A stretch of DNA of 64,000 nt from Epinephelus fuscoguttatus (Eukaryota > Chordata > Actinopteri > Perciformes > Serranidae), in contig NC_064763.1 of NCBI RefSeq assembly GCF_011397635.1, forward strand, positions 24,813,437-24,877,436, written 5' to 3'. The position numbers were made by a program, and so were the translations under genes. Positions 31,541 through 44,400 of this stretch are shown here, one piece after another (position 1 is the first letter of the stretch; the number at the start of each line of letters is the position of its first letter). The notes below the pieces were generated by a model, which worked only from the letters and a program-made list of their open reading frames with translations, searched no databases and had not been told where the DNA came from.

Positions 31541-32564
31541 ACAGATAACAGAGCAAGGCTGGACGCTCGCTGAGATAAGACTGTCCCATGAGACTACTCA
31601 TCGCGGTTAATTAACTGTGAGTACATTATTGCGTCCAAGGTTTTTAGCACAAAGAGGCCTTCTTAAAATGCACACGGGAACAAAGTCCCTCACCCCAACA
31701 AGAAGATATGTGACTGGTAATGTTCATTGGCTAATTCTTGTTTCATATTGAAAACCCCTCGGTGAAGGGTTAAAGGAAGTTCCCACATCTGTGATTTGAA
31801 AACCAGGTACAGAAAAACACTGCACATATTCACTACACATGAGAAACCACAGGGTAATTTTGACCCAATTTATATATTAATTTTTTTAATATACTGTTTT
31901 ACCTAAAATATGTTACGGTTGCAAACTATTATAATCTACTCTAGCTCTTTTTAAACTCATGTCAGTAGTTGTTACTGATTGTTAACTAGTATGTAAATGT
32001 GTATCCTTTGGATGCACATCATTTGGGACAATTTTGACTTGTCAGTCAAAATAACCATATTTTAGTTTGGGTAAATACCCTCAAAAATAACACTAATGCA
32101 GGGTTACTCGCAAAAGTTCACTCAGTATTGACCAAAACTGGCTCCATTTCAACCCAGTGATTTTCACTGTGTATGTTTTCTGGAGAAAAAAAAATAATAA
32201 TCCAGAAGACAAATAAGAATGTTGTAAGAAAGATAATGTGAATTTGGTCCCTTTTTGCATTTCAAACATTAGCTGTTTGGTGAACAGTGCTGACGTATCA
32301 AGTATCATGACTTTAAGGAACATCCCAGCCTGTAGTCTTTGCTCGTTGAAAAAGTCAAACATGCAGTACCGTAGTTTATTAGTATTTATTTATTTATTGA
32401 TTTCAGGGAATTTGGCTTATTTCTCAAAAACTATCTAAAGCCAAGGGTCCCATGAAAACTATGTAGCTCCAAAACATCAGCTTTCAATGGGCTAAGAAAG
32501 ACATTTTCAGGTTTGTGTAAATGCATTTTCCTGTAATCCAAGGAGTTGTTTCATGATTTAAGAC
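31541..32564 (+). other. Probable lrrn4cl 3' UTR and downstream flank
   Basis: The sequence after the TGA is AT-rich and has no new exon. No canonical AATAAA with good context is seen close to the stop, so the polyadenylation site is not placed. Confidence 0.35.
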
Positions 32565-32880
32565 GGATACTTTATTAATCCAGAGGGAAATTAAGACACT
32601 ACACAATATATACAAAGACAGAGATACACATATGGATAGAAAAAAAAACATAAAAAGAATAAAAACACAGCAGTGAAATGATAGTCTGGTCCTGTGACTA
32701 GTCATATGCTTATGATGGCGGTGCAAATTTGTGGTCGACAGTGCAGGTATTGCAGTGTAAGGTGATTAAATTAAAGTGTAAGAGCAGTGCAGAAGTAATT
32801 TGCTATGGATGATATGAATAAATAAATATACGTATAGATGCCAGTGCAGATACAGATTTATTTAAATTGCTCATACCATA
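32565..32880 (-). mobile_element. LINE 3' tail, reverse orientation
   Basis: On the minus strand it ends AATTTCCCTCTGGATTAATAAAGTATCC, the usual tail of fish Rex/L2-like LINEs. The preceding sequence has repeated 'gcagtgcag/agtgcag' words (32740-32860). No coding frame remains. Confidence 0.65.
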
Positions 32881-34895
32881 AAGGACCATTCAATCCATAA
32901 GTTTATCTGAAGAATTTAAAATCAAATTTGGAGATACATGCTTTTCTATCAGCAGTGAGGAGGGAAATATGGATATAGACGCACATAATTTGTGGTCATG
33001 TTAGAATAATTTAATCATAGGGTTAGGTAGAGGTTGTTAAAACATCCAAGAAAAATGTGTGTGGTGGTGTTTTGCTTAAAACTCTCTGTGAGAGTTCCTC
33101 TGTTTATGTATTTAATTAAAGTGTGAATGGATTGCTTGTAGTTTTAAGGACTTAAATGCTATGCTGTGTTATGTGCTGTATTTATTATGACCATTGGTTT
33201 GTTGCCTTGTTACGAGTTCAGAGTTGATCTGACAGGTTTCCTTAAACTAATAAAAGTTTGGAGAAACAAACTGAGTCTAAAGCACACAAAATGAGACTGA
33301 TTGCACAAACTGTCAGTACTGTTTATGTATGATAAAGGTCTGAGTATTTAAGCATCATTTCCGTAATTGCTCTTGCACCAGTGTGTCAGAATATGTGGTC
33401 ACTGAACAGCTTTGGGATGGGTGTGTTTTTTTCCATCTGTCTCATTGTCGGAAGTTGTGTCAGCAAGCACAAGTGTTGAGAGCTTTCTCCAGCTGTCATA
33501 CAATAGCCTTTTCCCCGGATATGGATTTTGTGAAGCTTGTCTCGTTCCAGCTGAGACTTCCAGTCATCCAGCAGCACTGGGCTGGTGAGAAGCTTCAGGC
33601 TTTCTTTTTTTTTTTGCCATGATGAAAAAGAGAAGAAAGTCCAATATTTAAATCCCCCCCAGTTTATCTCATGTTCAAGCTTCCATCTGCATGTCTCGCA
33701 GCCATGTTATAATTCCTTTTTGCTCTGGCTGCTGCTGCCACGGAGTTGTTCCACTGCTCCTGGCGTCTCTCTTACTCCAACTGCACTGCACAACTTACAT
33801 CGCGCAGAGCTGCATGGAAGTCAGCTAACATCTGTAATTTGGAGACACAACAGATTGTTCATTTCAGTCGCTGAAATGGCCTGAAGATGTTGCTTTTGTG
33901 ACACATATTCAGCCTGAGTGCAGTTGCTCTCAAACTGGGAGGGAAATCTTGACATGAATGAGCCAGTGAGAGATGAAATGCAAAAACATGGGCGGACAAT
34001 ATGATGTGGAGGTAACAGCCTGTCGTAATGTACAACCAGAGCAATGCATGGTACCAGAACAGCACAACATGTATTTATATGTCTTATTTCAAAATGAATG
34101 TGGTTTGCCTTTTTCTAAATAAACTATTTTTTGAAATGCTGGATGTTTTTATTGTTTATGAAGAAATAAAATCCACCTATTACACAGATTTAAAAAAAAT
34201 TCTCAATACTTTGTCTCTGCAGCTGCCCTTGGTGTTTAAAACTGAGCTCTTTGATCATAAAGAAGCAGAGCTTAAATATGTATAACCTCAAAATAAGACA
34301 TAAAAGTTGCATGAGTGGAAAGAATATGCAGAGGAGACTTACCACTGATTTGACCACCATTTAGTCTTCAAGAGAGCCAAATAATCTGCTCGTATGGAGG
34401 CAGAAAATGGAAAATTTGGAAAAACAAGTGAATACCTGATTGTAAAATTGTGCTACTACTAAACAATTATATTTAAATCCAAGTAAATGTGTCTTTGTTT
34501 ATGTAGTTTGGATCCTCTTTTTTGAAATTATTTAGATTTTCTGTGTCTTTCAAAATAGACAAAATAAAGTGGGTGTGGTTTCCAGTTTTTCATCTTAACT
34601 TAGAACATGATTTGACAGATTTCATACGTGCTGGACTGCTTAACCCCGCTAGCCCGAAAATTTAAGTTTATGTTTTTAATCTTGAATTTTAGTGTCTAAA
34701 TTTTGCCAATAAATTTGAACATCTGCATTTTTTTATTTGAAGTTGAGCAACTTAAGTGTAATTTTTTTTTTTCTTTCAAGATTGGGCTCCTTTAAATTTT
34801 CTATTTAAATTTGTTAACACCCAAAAGAAAATATCTATATTGAGATTTGGAAAAGACTTTATTTCAGTGCAGTTCAGCGATGTTTGTTTTCAACC
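32881..34895. other. No gene seen
   Basis: AT-rich intergenic sequence with no domain-bearing frame on either strand. A T-run lies near 33606 and polyA/polyT tracts near 34190 and 34760. Confidence 0.35.
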
Positions 34896-34899
34896 TTAA

Positions 34900-35616
34900 A
34901 GGGTAACTTTGGTATTTGGTAAATTACTGCTTATTTAAATGGAGTCTGGTGGGTTTGACAATAGCGATTTCGGGCTGTTTCTGGTCAAACAAAAAGAATC
35001 TTACTCTTAAACAAAAAGATCTATCTTGTAGGGATCCTTTACATAATGTGGTCAGACACTTATAATAATTATGTGAGCCTGTCAGTTGCAAAAACAAGCA
35101 CTTTTAGTGGACGTAAATTGAGGGTGTGCAATTGCCCCAAGTGATTACATAGCAGCCCATTTAGCTACTGCCAACTGCAGCCCTCTCGCTCAATACTAGA
35201 CCAATTTCAAAAAATGTTGTTCCTGTTATTCACTCAGGCACAAACATGTGGGAAAACAGGGTCCATGTTGAAAAATACCAAAGTTACCCATTAAGGTTGA
35301 GTCTGGTGGGTTTGATGATAGTGATTTTGGGGCTTTTTCTGGTTAAACAAAAAGATCTGTGTCTGTAGGGATCCTTTCCATAATGTTGTCAGAGACTTGT
35401 AATACCAATGTGAACCTGTCAGTGACAAATACAAACATTTCTAGTGGACGTACATTGACAATGCACAGTTGCCCCAAGTGGTTACACTGCAGCCTGTTTC
35501 GCTGCTGCCAGCTGCAGCAGTCCCACTCACTTTCAAAAACTGTCGTAGCCTTTAGTCACTCGGACATAAAAACAGGAGAAATAAGGGTCCAGGTTGAAAA
35601 ATACCAAAGTTACCCT
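34900..35616 (+). mobile_element. Dimeric TTAA-flanked MITE
   Basis: Unit 1 (34900-35290) starts AGGGTAACTTTGGTATTT and ends AAATACCAAAGTTACCCA. Unit 2 (35295-35616) repeats the interior from 'gagtctggtgggtttga' onward and ends AAATACCAAAGTTACCCT. TTAA is present at 34896-34899, 35291-35294 and 35617-35620. Unit 2 lacks the left terminal repeat (about 45 bp). TTAA target sites are a hallmark of the piggyBac and Kolobok superfamilies. Non-coding. Confidence 0.85.
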
Positions 35617-35620
35617 TTAA

Positions 35621-36925
35621 GTATCTAGTAATGTTGTAGTGTCACAGTTTGCCTTCCTTTGCTTCCATACGATGGCACTAGCCTTAGTAGGAAAATCAAT
35701 TGATTGAAATGTAAGATTTTTATTTTGGAAACTTATTTCTAAGTTATCTTATCTGATCTAAAACTGTGAGCTGATACATATAAATCAGGAATGAGGGGGC
35801 CGTAACTGATATTTTACAGACATATGGCACAGAGGAGACAAAAACTATTACATCATTTGCTGATGCAGATTTCTGTCTGCATATTTCGTGCTTCCAATAA
35901 ATGATCCTCCTGTGGTTTTCGGTGGAAGAATTCCAAATATTTGCAATGACGGACAGCACCTCCAAGGCACACAGGGTGTCTCTGTAAACACTTCCTATAG
36001 AGGATCATCTGGAAGAGGCACAGATGTGATGTGCAGAATGTGCGTAGGAGAAATTTCTGCTCTGTTGAACTCAAATTTAAAATTATTTTAACATCTCAAG
36101 AGAAAAAGACAAAACAGACACAGTGACAGAAAGAGATGGATTTCAGATATGACGTTGTTTCTTTGTAACTGCAGGATAATTTTGCAGTGAGATCAGCAGC
36201 AGGGACGCGTGTTGTGCGTCCAGGATGTAATGATGTTGAATCACTGCCATCTCATTCAGCATACCCAGTGACTCATACTACTTCTCTGGTGAAGAGGTCA
36301 CGTATAAAACAGTGAATAAGCTGAATTCAGGCTGCGGGTTTACACAATAATTAGACACTTTGTGTCAGCCTCTACCTGCCTCCCCTTTATTACAGATACT
36401 GTGTGATTAACAGTGATGCTGGAGTTTGATGTGTAAGAATGAGTATTTACATAATCCAAGAACTGCCGCATGACATGTTTTTATGTGGATTCATGAAGTT
36501 CTGGAATCTACCTGCAGGTGATGCACTATGTTATGACTGAGGCCAGTGATTAAACGGACAGTGTTGAGAAATGACTCACGTGCTAAATACAAAAATATCG
36601 CGTATGCCATATAAGCAGACTAGAAATGTTTAAAGGGACATTAGGTAATGTAGGATCTTTAACAGTGCTTTCCAACAAATAACACTATTTTCACAACAGA
36701 GACAAAGGTACCTTGTACAGGCCTTTGTGAGCTGCCCTCAGGCTTGGAGAAGAGGAGTCACCTTATTGCCCTCTGCTGGTCACATTCAATCCTGAGAGAA
36801 GGGGCCTGAGTGCACCAAAGGGCAGAGGAGGATGTTAACATGAAAGAAAAATCATCACAAAAATAATCACTTCTACTAATCCATCTAAATGTAACATGAG
36901 AGAAAACAGATCTTCAAATGCAACA
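35621..36925. other. No gene seen
   Basis: Intergenic. A short stretch at 36630-36790 ('aaagggacattaggtaatgt ... ccctctgctggtcac') reads like an old retroposon but is not assigned. Confidence 0.35.
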
Positions 36926-36929
36926 TCAG

Positions 36930-37165
36930 AAAAGTATTTAGATCCTCTACCTAAAACTGCTTTAATCAATATTTCTATATGAACAATGTATAAAAACATA
37001 ATTACAAGTAAAAGCTCTAGCTTCAAAATTTTACTTGAGGTACACAAATATTATCAGAGAAATGTACTTAAAGTATCAAAAGCAAAAGTACTCATTAAGC
37101 AGAGTAATGCCTGTCAGTGTTTCATTATATGTAATAGATGCATTAATATTTAAGCAGCAGAGGTA
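36930..37165. repeat. Second copy of the 'aaagtactca' repeat
   Basis: Diverged copy of 7310-7560 in the same orientation, with 'caaaagtactca(g/t)ta' style words and 'gcctgtcagtgt'. Confidence 0.5.
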
Positions 37166-38100
37166 GGAGCATGTCACACATGTGCAAGTCACAAATTGCT
37201 GTGGTAAAAATCACGTAAGGACTGTTCTTTACTCATCAGAGGAGGGGGGTGGCTTGACCCTCCCCAAAGTTACAAATAGTTTTCCTTGAGCCTCCCTGAG
37301 TGACTGGCAGGAATTGCATGACCGTCCCTCCTTCATGAATTAGTTGTTAGGATTTAAAAACTTACCCTCTGATGCTTAGAAGTTAAAAGTTGAAGACAAA
37401 ATCCTGGAGTTGACATTCACTCATGTTGTGCATGTTTGCAAAATTTTAAATGAAAGTGATTTTGACAAATCAAAATCAAAAAGACAAATCTGACAAATCA
37501 CTATTTTGAGCCCAGATTTGGTTTTGCTTTTTTTTCCCTAAAGGAGGCATTCGTCGTACATAATGTGTTCAAGGACCATCAGAAAGTTGAAAATCCACCT
37601 GCTTTTACAGTTTCTGACCTTGATAGCTGGTGTATTTTTGGCGATTTTTGAGATTTTTGATTTTCCCACCCCCTCCACGATGCGCTGCTCAAACACAGGA
37701 GCACATTCAGGGACAGACTCATTCCCCCACGATGCACCACAGAGCACAACAGGAAGTCATTCCTGCCTGTGGCCTCAGAGTGTCTGCTGCTCTGAGTCAG
37801 TAGACTGACATCTGGACGTCATTTACCTTCTGCATTTATAATTCATAATTATCTATTGGTGCAATAATTAAGCTGCCGCAACATTCTGTGCAATTATTCA
37901 GCTGTGCAATATTTTTCAGTAAACGACTTTATCATGAACACAACTGTACATATTTCTTACGTTACTTTATTCTATTCTTGTAGTTAAATTTCACACTTGC
38001 AACCTCAGCACAGTATATATTTTATTTTTACTTCTAATATCTTAAGTCCTAGTGTTAAACACGGCAGCATAATGCACATTCTATTTTGTTTTTAATTTAA
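37166..38100. other. No gene seen
   Basis: Short overlapping open frames on both strands at 37538-37808 have no recognisable domain and no splice sites; treated as chance. Confidence 0.35.
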
Positions 38101-38270
38101 TATACATCTTCATTTCTTTTTTATTTCATTTCTTTTTATTTACATACTTCTATTTCATACTCTTATTCTTACTTCTTATAATTCTTGATTCTTTACATCA
38201 GAGCAACTGTAATGAATCACAGTTTCCAGTCAGGGATCAATAAAGTATTTCTGATTCTGATTCTGAAAAC
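38101..38270 (+). mobile_element. LINE 3' tail
   Basis: Ends CAGGGATCAATAAAGTATTT and then a short (CTGATT)n microsatellite, the classical tail of fish L2/Rex-type LINEs. No coding part is left. Confidence 0.7.
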
Positions 38271-39980
38271 GTGCAGGTTTGGAAGCCATGTTTTCTTTAA
38301 AAATAAGTGGTAAGATAAATACAAATAACAGTCATTTAAAGTTGTTTGCTCCTCCCTTAAGCCAAAAATACCAAAACATCAGTCCCTCCCCAGTGCTTAA
38401 AAAATATTTGACATGCCACCCCCTTTCTGCACCACCCCATCCCCTCTCATAAATAACAAACAGTCCCCAAGTAAAGTCAAGTTCCTGCTATACATCACAC
38501 AAGACAAGTTGCTCAGGTCAAGCAAAATCACAAGTCTTATAAAATTCTGATGATCTGCTCAAATATTAGCTAGGAAGCTAACATGTCACCAGCCAATAAG
38601 CTGATAGCAAATAGCTTAAAGGACATATTCACATACATTTCTTTGTGGGTTCTGTAGTGTCCTAGTAGTTTGCCAGGTTTGGGCACATTGCCCTTGAAAT
38701 CATCAAATCATGTTTCAAAAACAAAACATAACTTGTCAATAGGGTGCTGCAGGGATGATGTTTTTTGCAGGGTGACGTGGAAGTTAGGGTCGACCTGGTT
38801 CCCTCATCAAAAGCCTAGAGAACACTATTTTATACAGTCTTGGATTATTGCAGAAAATAAGCTCTGTGGCAAACGCACCTAGTACTTACATGTTTTATTC
38901 AGCAAAATAATCTTCACAAAGGAACACCACTGTTAGGATTTTTTAAGTGTAAATGCAACTGCCAGAGGTAAATAGCTAACATTAGACGATAAAAAACTAC
39001 ACTACAGTCGTATGATTTAATGTTACCACCACAACACGGCTGTAAAGCTGTGTTCATTTGGTGTGATGGTATTCCGTAGTCCCAGTCAGCCACTTGTTAG
39101 CAACCACCTTTTTAACACATAAAACCTTCAAAATTCACAAGTGGGGCATTTACTGGGGCATTTTGTGTCATAGAACAAAACATGAAAGTCTCTTAAGCTT
39201 GTGTCAACCACAGATCTTATTTCAGGCATCTCACCAAAAACCCACTGAATTTGAGATGAGGGAACTGGGAACGATAAATGCTGACTCATTTTCAGTTTTT
39301 AGGGCTCATTCCTGCAGCACTCTATCTTGAAAAATGAAAAAAAAAAAAATACAAAAAAAGTTAAATCCTTCAGAGTCATCTGTCTAAAGTCTAAGTTTCA
39401 AATCATGAATACTGAGTCAAAGTTGAGTCTTTTATCAGTGTTAGTCAAACAAGTCTCAAGTCCCCAAACTTGCGACTCAAGTCTGACTCATGTCGAGTCA
39501 TTTGACTGGAGTCTCCAACCTCTGGTAAGCAGCGTTCTGACACTGGAGCTAGCTGACATGAAGGTTAATAACATCTTACATATTTTGGGTAGTTTATAAC
39601 AAAGCCTCATATTCTACAAGACAACTAAACAATAAATTTAACATGCACATTTTGAATCTGCAAAGTTTATACCTACAAAATATAATATTCAAGTCAGTGA
39701 AGCAGAAGTGCAATGTGGCATAAAATGGACATAATCAAGTATATATTGTCTGGTGTTAGAAATTGTACGGTATAAATATAAAAGTGGAAAAAGTATTTTA
39801 AAAAGTCAAAAAGTATTTAATATGTCAGGGTGAAATGAATTATAGAGAGCATGGGTGGAACACAGATATCAAAGAGGAGGAGCTGCTGTAGCTGAGTCTA
39901 ACCTTCAGTAATATGTCGAATAAACTGGATCTAAAGGGTTAAAAAATGTTGTTGGCAAAACTAATTTGACCCCCTCGTGT
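38271..39980. other. No gene; degenerate AAGTC-type repeat at both ends
   Basis: 'caagt/aagtc' words cluster at 38470-38545 and again at 39375-39515 ('caagtctcaagtcc', 'gactcaagtctgactcatg'). This may mark the two ends of one old element of about 1 kb of the family also seen near 2 kb and 5 kb. Confidence 0.4.
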
Positions 39981-40089
39981 TGCAGCCTTTGCACAATTAA
40001 ATTATTTATCATAAAGTGATTGCATTATTCAGCCTACCCCCCGTGTTGTATATGAAATTACACTGAATGGGGAGTAATTGTTTCATTTC

Positions 40090-40300
40090 TAGATAAAAAC
40101 AATCAGAGTGTATTTCCATGAGCAGCAGCAGCTTGTAGCCGAGGCTTTAAGAGGCTTTGCTGCAATGAAAGTAATCGTAGGTTGTAATATTACGTTCATC
40201 TCGTAACATTATACCGGCACCTATTCCAAACAGTCATTCATTTCCATGCAATTAATTATTCATGAAAAATTAATTTACATTTGCTGCTGGGGAAAATGAA
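40090..40300. promoter_or_regulatory. Candidate conserved non-coding element
   Basis: A dense run of homeodomain-like TAAT/ATTA and octamer-like words: ATGCAATTAATTATTCATG, then AAAAATTAATTTACATTTGC. It lies in a non-repetitive, non-coding stretch far from any exon. This composition resembles vertebrate developmental enhancers. Only an alignment with other fish could confirm it. Confidence 0.3.
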
Positions 40301-41462
40301 CACTGGGTTTTATTATTAGTAATCCACCAGCAGGGGCACTAATGGCTGCTTTCTCTGCCCGCTGGGGTCAGCTTTTACAGGGCATAAAATCTTCAAAGTG
40401 GGTCAGGCATCCATCAGCGGCCATTATTGGATCTAGACAGCCCTGTGTGCATACTGGTTTTATTCAAATGTAGAAAGGGTTTCCACCTCTTTGGTCTTCT
40501 TAGCTTTTTGTGCGATGAATAAGAAGGAAAAGCAAATGACAGGGTGTCAGTCAAAGAAGTCCTCGCCAAACAAGCTAGGTGTCATTCAGAGTTAAAGACT
40601 CTGGGCCATGTTGTGGCCTTCATCAGAGGGAACTCTGGGTGCAAGTGGGTGGTTGTAGAAACTGATCCCCCCCTGCAGGCGTCTCATCCTGTTTACTCCT
40701 GTTATGTCTCAGACTGTGTGTCTGTCTGTCTTGGCTCACACCACGACTCTGTAAATAAAAAGATTAACTTCTGTCTCTAAGTGTAACTCTGATGTCACTG
40801 GAAGGATGATCGGGGTTTATGTAAATGCAACAAGGCGTGCGTTAGATTACATTTCTTCTTTTGGCACCGTCACAGACCAAAAAAAACCCCAACAAGAGTG
40901 TGACATCTTTCATCATCCAGACATCTTTCGAAACAGGTTCAGTGTGAGTCAGAGCTGCTTTTTATTGTTTCCACAGGAGCCACTAGAGGTCATTATCGCA
41001 AAGAGCACTGCAGAAATCAAAGCCACCTCTGGCATGCACTCAGTGATAATGTAATGGAAATGGAAATTAGTTGCTCTAATAAGGATGAAAATGAGTTTGC
41101 AGCGGTAATCAGCTCAGCCACACTTCTACATCGCAGGGGAGAGTGAGGGTTTGTGTTTGAAGAGGCGGCTAAATGTTTGCTTTCCATCTTTCTTCTTAAA
41201 AAATTCTTCATCCCCTGCTCGACAGGCAGGTCAGCGCTCTCCTCTCAACTCCCCAGGATAACTCAGCAAGAGCGTTTCATAAAGGAGAGGAGGAGAAAAT
41301 CTTTCACCCCCCCCTCACCCCCACCCACCCACGTCCCCCCATTTTCCTTGTATGAAGAGCAAGGGTAACCATGGTAACCACCTGGCATTATACAGGACAG
41401 AGTTGAGGAGGTTGAAACTGAGCTCTGGCTGTGAGTTATCACTCACATTGGCATCGGCACTG

Positions 41463-41463
<1 letters not shown>
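40301..41463. other. No gene seen
   Basis: Single-copy-looking intergenic sequence; no exon supported. Confidence 0.35.

Positions 41464-41507
<44 letters not shown>
41464..41507 (+). repeat. (CA)n microsatellite
   Basis: About 22 perfect CA units. Confidence 0.98.
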
Positions 41508-41509
<2 letters not shown>

Positions 41510-41975
41510 CATGCTTATTCAACCGTCACATGCCTTCACAGGCCAGGAATCATGACATTTTCCCTTTCATCATAGAGAAAGAAAAAAAAATCCACTTCTG
41601 TGTGCGGCTGTCCAGAAGATGGATCTGGATGCGTATAACACTCATGCTCATGTTAAAGGGGATGAAGGTGTTTGTCACGGCCTGTACGCCAGATTATAAT
41701 CCATGTGTTTGTTTTTGTTCCTAACACCAAAAAAATATTGTAAAGCTGGGTTTCCACTGTAAATTATTTTATTTATTATTACTTTTCATTAAAATACTTA
41801 ATTGTTTGTTACCTTTCCTGTACCTTCCAGTGGACAAAGGAACTCAGAAACCACCAAAAATGTACAATAAATAGTCTTGACAAACCTTTCTTCAACCAAA
41901 ATATGGGTTAATTAATTTGTCATGACTGGTTAACTTATATCAATGAATAAAGTGATGTTTTCACACATTGCATAT

Positions 41976-43035
41976 ACACTCACTGGCCACTTTATTAGGC
42001 ACACCTTACTAGTACCAGGTTGGGCCCCTTTTTTTCATTCTTGGTGTCATAGATTCAACAAGCTGTTGGAAACATTCCTCAGAGATTTTGGTCCATATTG
42101 ACATGATAGCATCACACAGTCGCTGCAGATTTGTCGGCTGCACATCCATGATACTAATCTCCCATTCCACCACATCCCAAAGGTGCTCTATTGGATTGAG
42201 ATCTGGTGACTGTGGAGGCCATTGGAGTACAGTGAACTCATTGTCATGTTCAAGAAACCAGTTTGAGATGATTTGAACTTTGTGACATGGTGCGTTATCC
42301 TGCTGGAAGTAGCCATCAGAAGATGGGTACACTGTGGTCATAAAGGGATGGACACGCTCAGCAACAATACTCAGGTAGGCTGTGGTGTTTAAACCATGCT
42401 CAGTTGGTACTAAGAGGCCCAAAGTGTGCCAAGAAAATATCCCCCACACCATTACACCACCAGCAGCAGCCTGAACTGTTGATACAAGGCAGGATGGATC
42501 CATGCTTTCATGTTGTTTACACCAAATTCTGACCCCACCATCTGAATGTCACAGACTCATCAGACCAGGCAACGTTTTTCCAATCTTCTATTGTCCAGTT
42601 TTGGTGAGCCTGTGTGAGCTGTAGCCTCAGTTTCCTGTTGTTAGCTGACAGGAGTGGCACCTGGTGTGGTCTTCTGCTGCTGTAGCCCATCTGCTTCAAG
42701 GTTGGACGTGTTGTTGGTTCAGAGATGGTCTTCTGCAGACCTTGGTTGTAACAAGTGGTTATTTGAGTTACTGTTGCCTTTCTTTCATCTTGAACCAGCC
42801 TGGCCATTCTCCTCTGACCTCTGGCATCAACACTAGATATTTTCTCTTGTTCAGACCATCCTCTGTAAACCCTAGAGATGGTTGTGAAATACTCTGACCA
42901 ACCTGTTTGGCACCAACAACCATGCCACGTTCAAAGTCACTTAAATCACCTTTCTCATTCTGATGCTTAGTTTGAACTTCAGCAGGTCATCTTGACCATG
43001 TCTACATGCCTAAATTCATTGAGTTGCTGCCATTT
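41976..43035 (-). mobile_element. Tc1-like transposon remnant, one end missing
   Basis: The left edge carries a terminal repeat TACACTCACTGGCCACTTTA followed by TTAGGCACACC, familiar in fish Tc1-like elements. The transposase is read on the minus strand. At the other side similarity fades near 43035 without a matching inverted terminal repeat, so the element is truncated at the transposase 5' side. Confidence 0.82.
42009..42807 (-). pseudogene. Tc1-like transposase, frameshifted
   Basis: Two frames together make most of a transposase. The upstream part (42517-42807) reaches the first catalytic Asp in WSDES. Then comes a small deletion and frame change near 42545, and the rest runs 42009-42503 with the second Asp in QQDNAPCH and Glu in NPIEHLWD. 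There are 36 residues between the last two (counted by eye), a spacing described for the DD36E group of Tc1/mariner rather than DD34E. The C-terminal GPTWY precedes the stop. The helix-turn-helix part is largely lost. It is inactive. Confidence 0.85.
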
Positions 43036-44260
43036 GATCTGTGATCTGAATCATTTGCACGGGCCCTCACACCTCCACCCCACAGGCCTCAGCGCAACCA
43101 TACTGCCTGCACTGTCCATATTTGCACCCCTGGCTCTGGCACAACCGGCAACCCTGAACAGGATAAGCAGTTACAGAAAAAAGCTAATGTTTACTGTAAA
43201 ACTTGATGACTGATAGATTAAAATGTGCCTGGCACTTCCACCTTACCTCAGTTGGCCATGCTTGGTTAAAGAAAAAAAAACCAAAAAAAAAAAAAACATG
43301 AGGTGTTGCTCTACTGCAGTCCACTTTGGATGATGTGGAGCACTGTGATTGGCTTACAGACATCCACTCAAATAAGTCTGGGCCTTTGGGTGGAATGTTA
43401 TTATAAATCTACATATCCTAGACAAGTTACACCTATTGTTCTGAACAGGGGATTTGAACGGGCTACAAAACTCCACTCCAGCCATAAAATTAACTTTATG
43501 TACTTAATTTAAAAACAGAAGTTCCTGAACTCACAGGAGAATATGATTTCTCAGTGTTTGTTCTTCCTCTTTTTATGTTTCAGTTTGTTTTGCAATAGCA
43601 GATATAATTGTTAAAAAACTTGTTGAACAAATTAAAGATCTCTGTGGAGATTTGCAGGCTCACGATGAATACATATAATGATGAGGGTTTTTATAACTTG
43701 CTTTTTAAACACGAATCACTACAAACCAAGAACCTGGAGAGAAACCTGCAAATGTATTCAGGTCACAACAGGCGGAGAACATCTCATTATTACAGTGGGG
43801 AACATCATAATACTTGACACAGTACACGCTGAAAGAAGACAGATCACAACATGTACCTTTAGAACAGACTTAAACACATTTTCACACTTCTTTCGGCTTA
43901 TTTTCTTGCATAATATCACCTCGATGAACTAGCAGGCCGCGCGTGGAAGAAAAATATAATTAGAATCAGCATGTACACTTTGTACGTGTTCTTTAAGTGT
44001 ATGACCTGCTCAGGTGCCGTCTGCAGAATCTGTCTGCCCACAGGGACATAGAGTCGGAGCTGTATTTAACCCTGGGAGGTTAAGTAGTTCTCCCAGAATG
44101 GCTGCTGCTGTCCCAGCTCTTCACGCACTTTATAAAATCATATGTTCTCTGTTAACTCGAAGGAGAATCGCTCTCAGTGTGCAAACGGCATCATTCTGCC
44201 TGTGCACCCACCACCAACACTCTTCCCATTTATATTCTTTTCCTGCTTTTTCCTTTTCCT
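43036..44260. other. No gene seen
   Basis: Intergenic; A-runs near 43270. No exon supported. Confidence 0.35.
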
Positions 44261-44264
44261 TGTC

Positions 44265-44400
44265 AGGCGGGCACTGGAGCATATCCCAGCATACATTTGG
44301 ATGAAGGTAAGGAGACACTTTGGACAGGCTGCCAGTCAATCACAGACTCTCCGATCCACTCTGAGCTACGAAAAAGTGGGAGAACATGCAAACTGAGCAG
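44265..44400 (+). repeat. Degenerate copy of the 'gggagaacatgcaaact' repeat
   Basis: Carries 'ggagcatatcccagcatac', 'ggacaggctgccagtcaatc' and 'gggagaacatgcaaact'. This is the left portion of the widespread fish repeat whose right portion is at 46443-46598. Another scrap is at 52335-52360. Confidence 0.55.
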
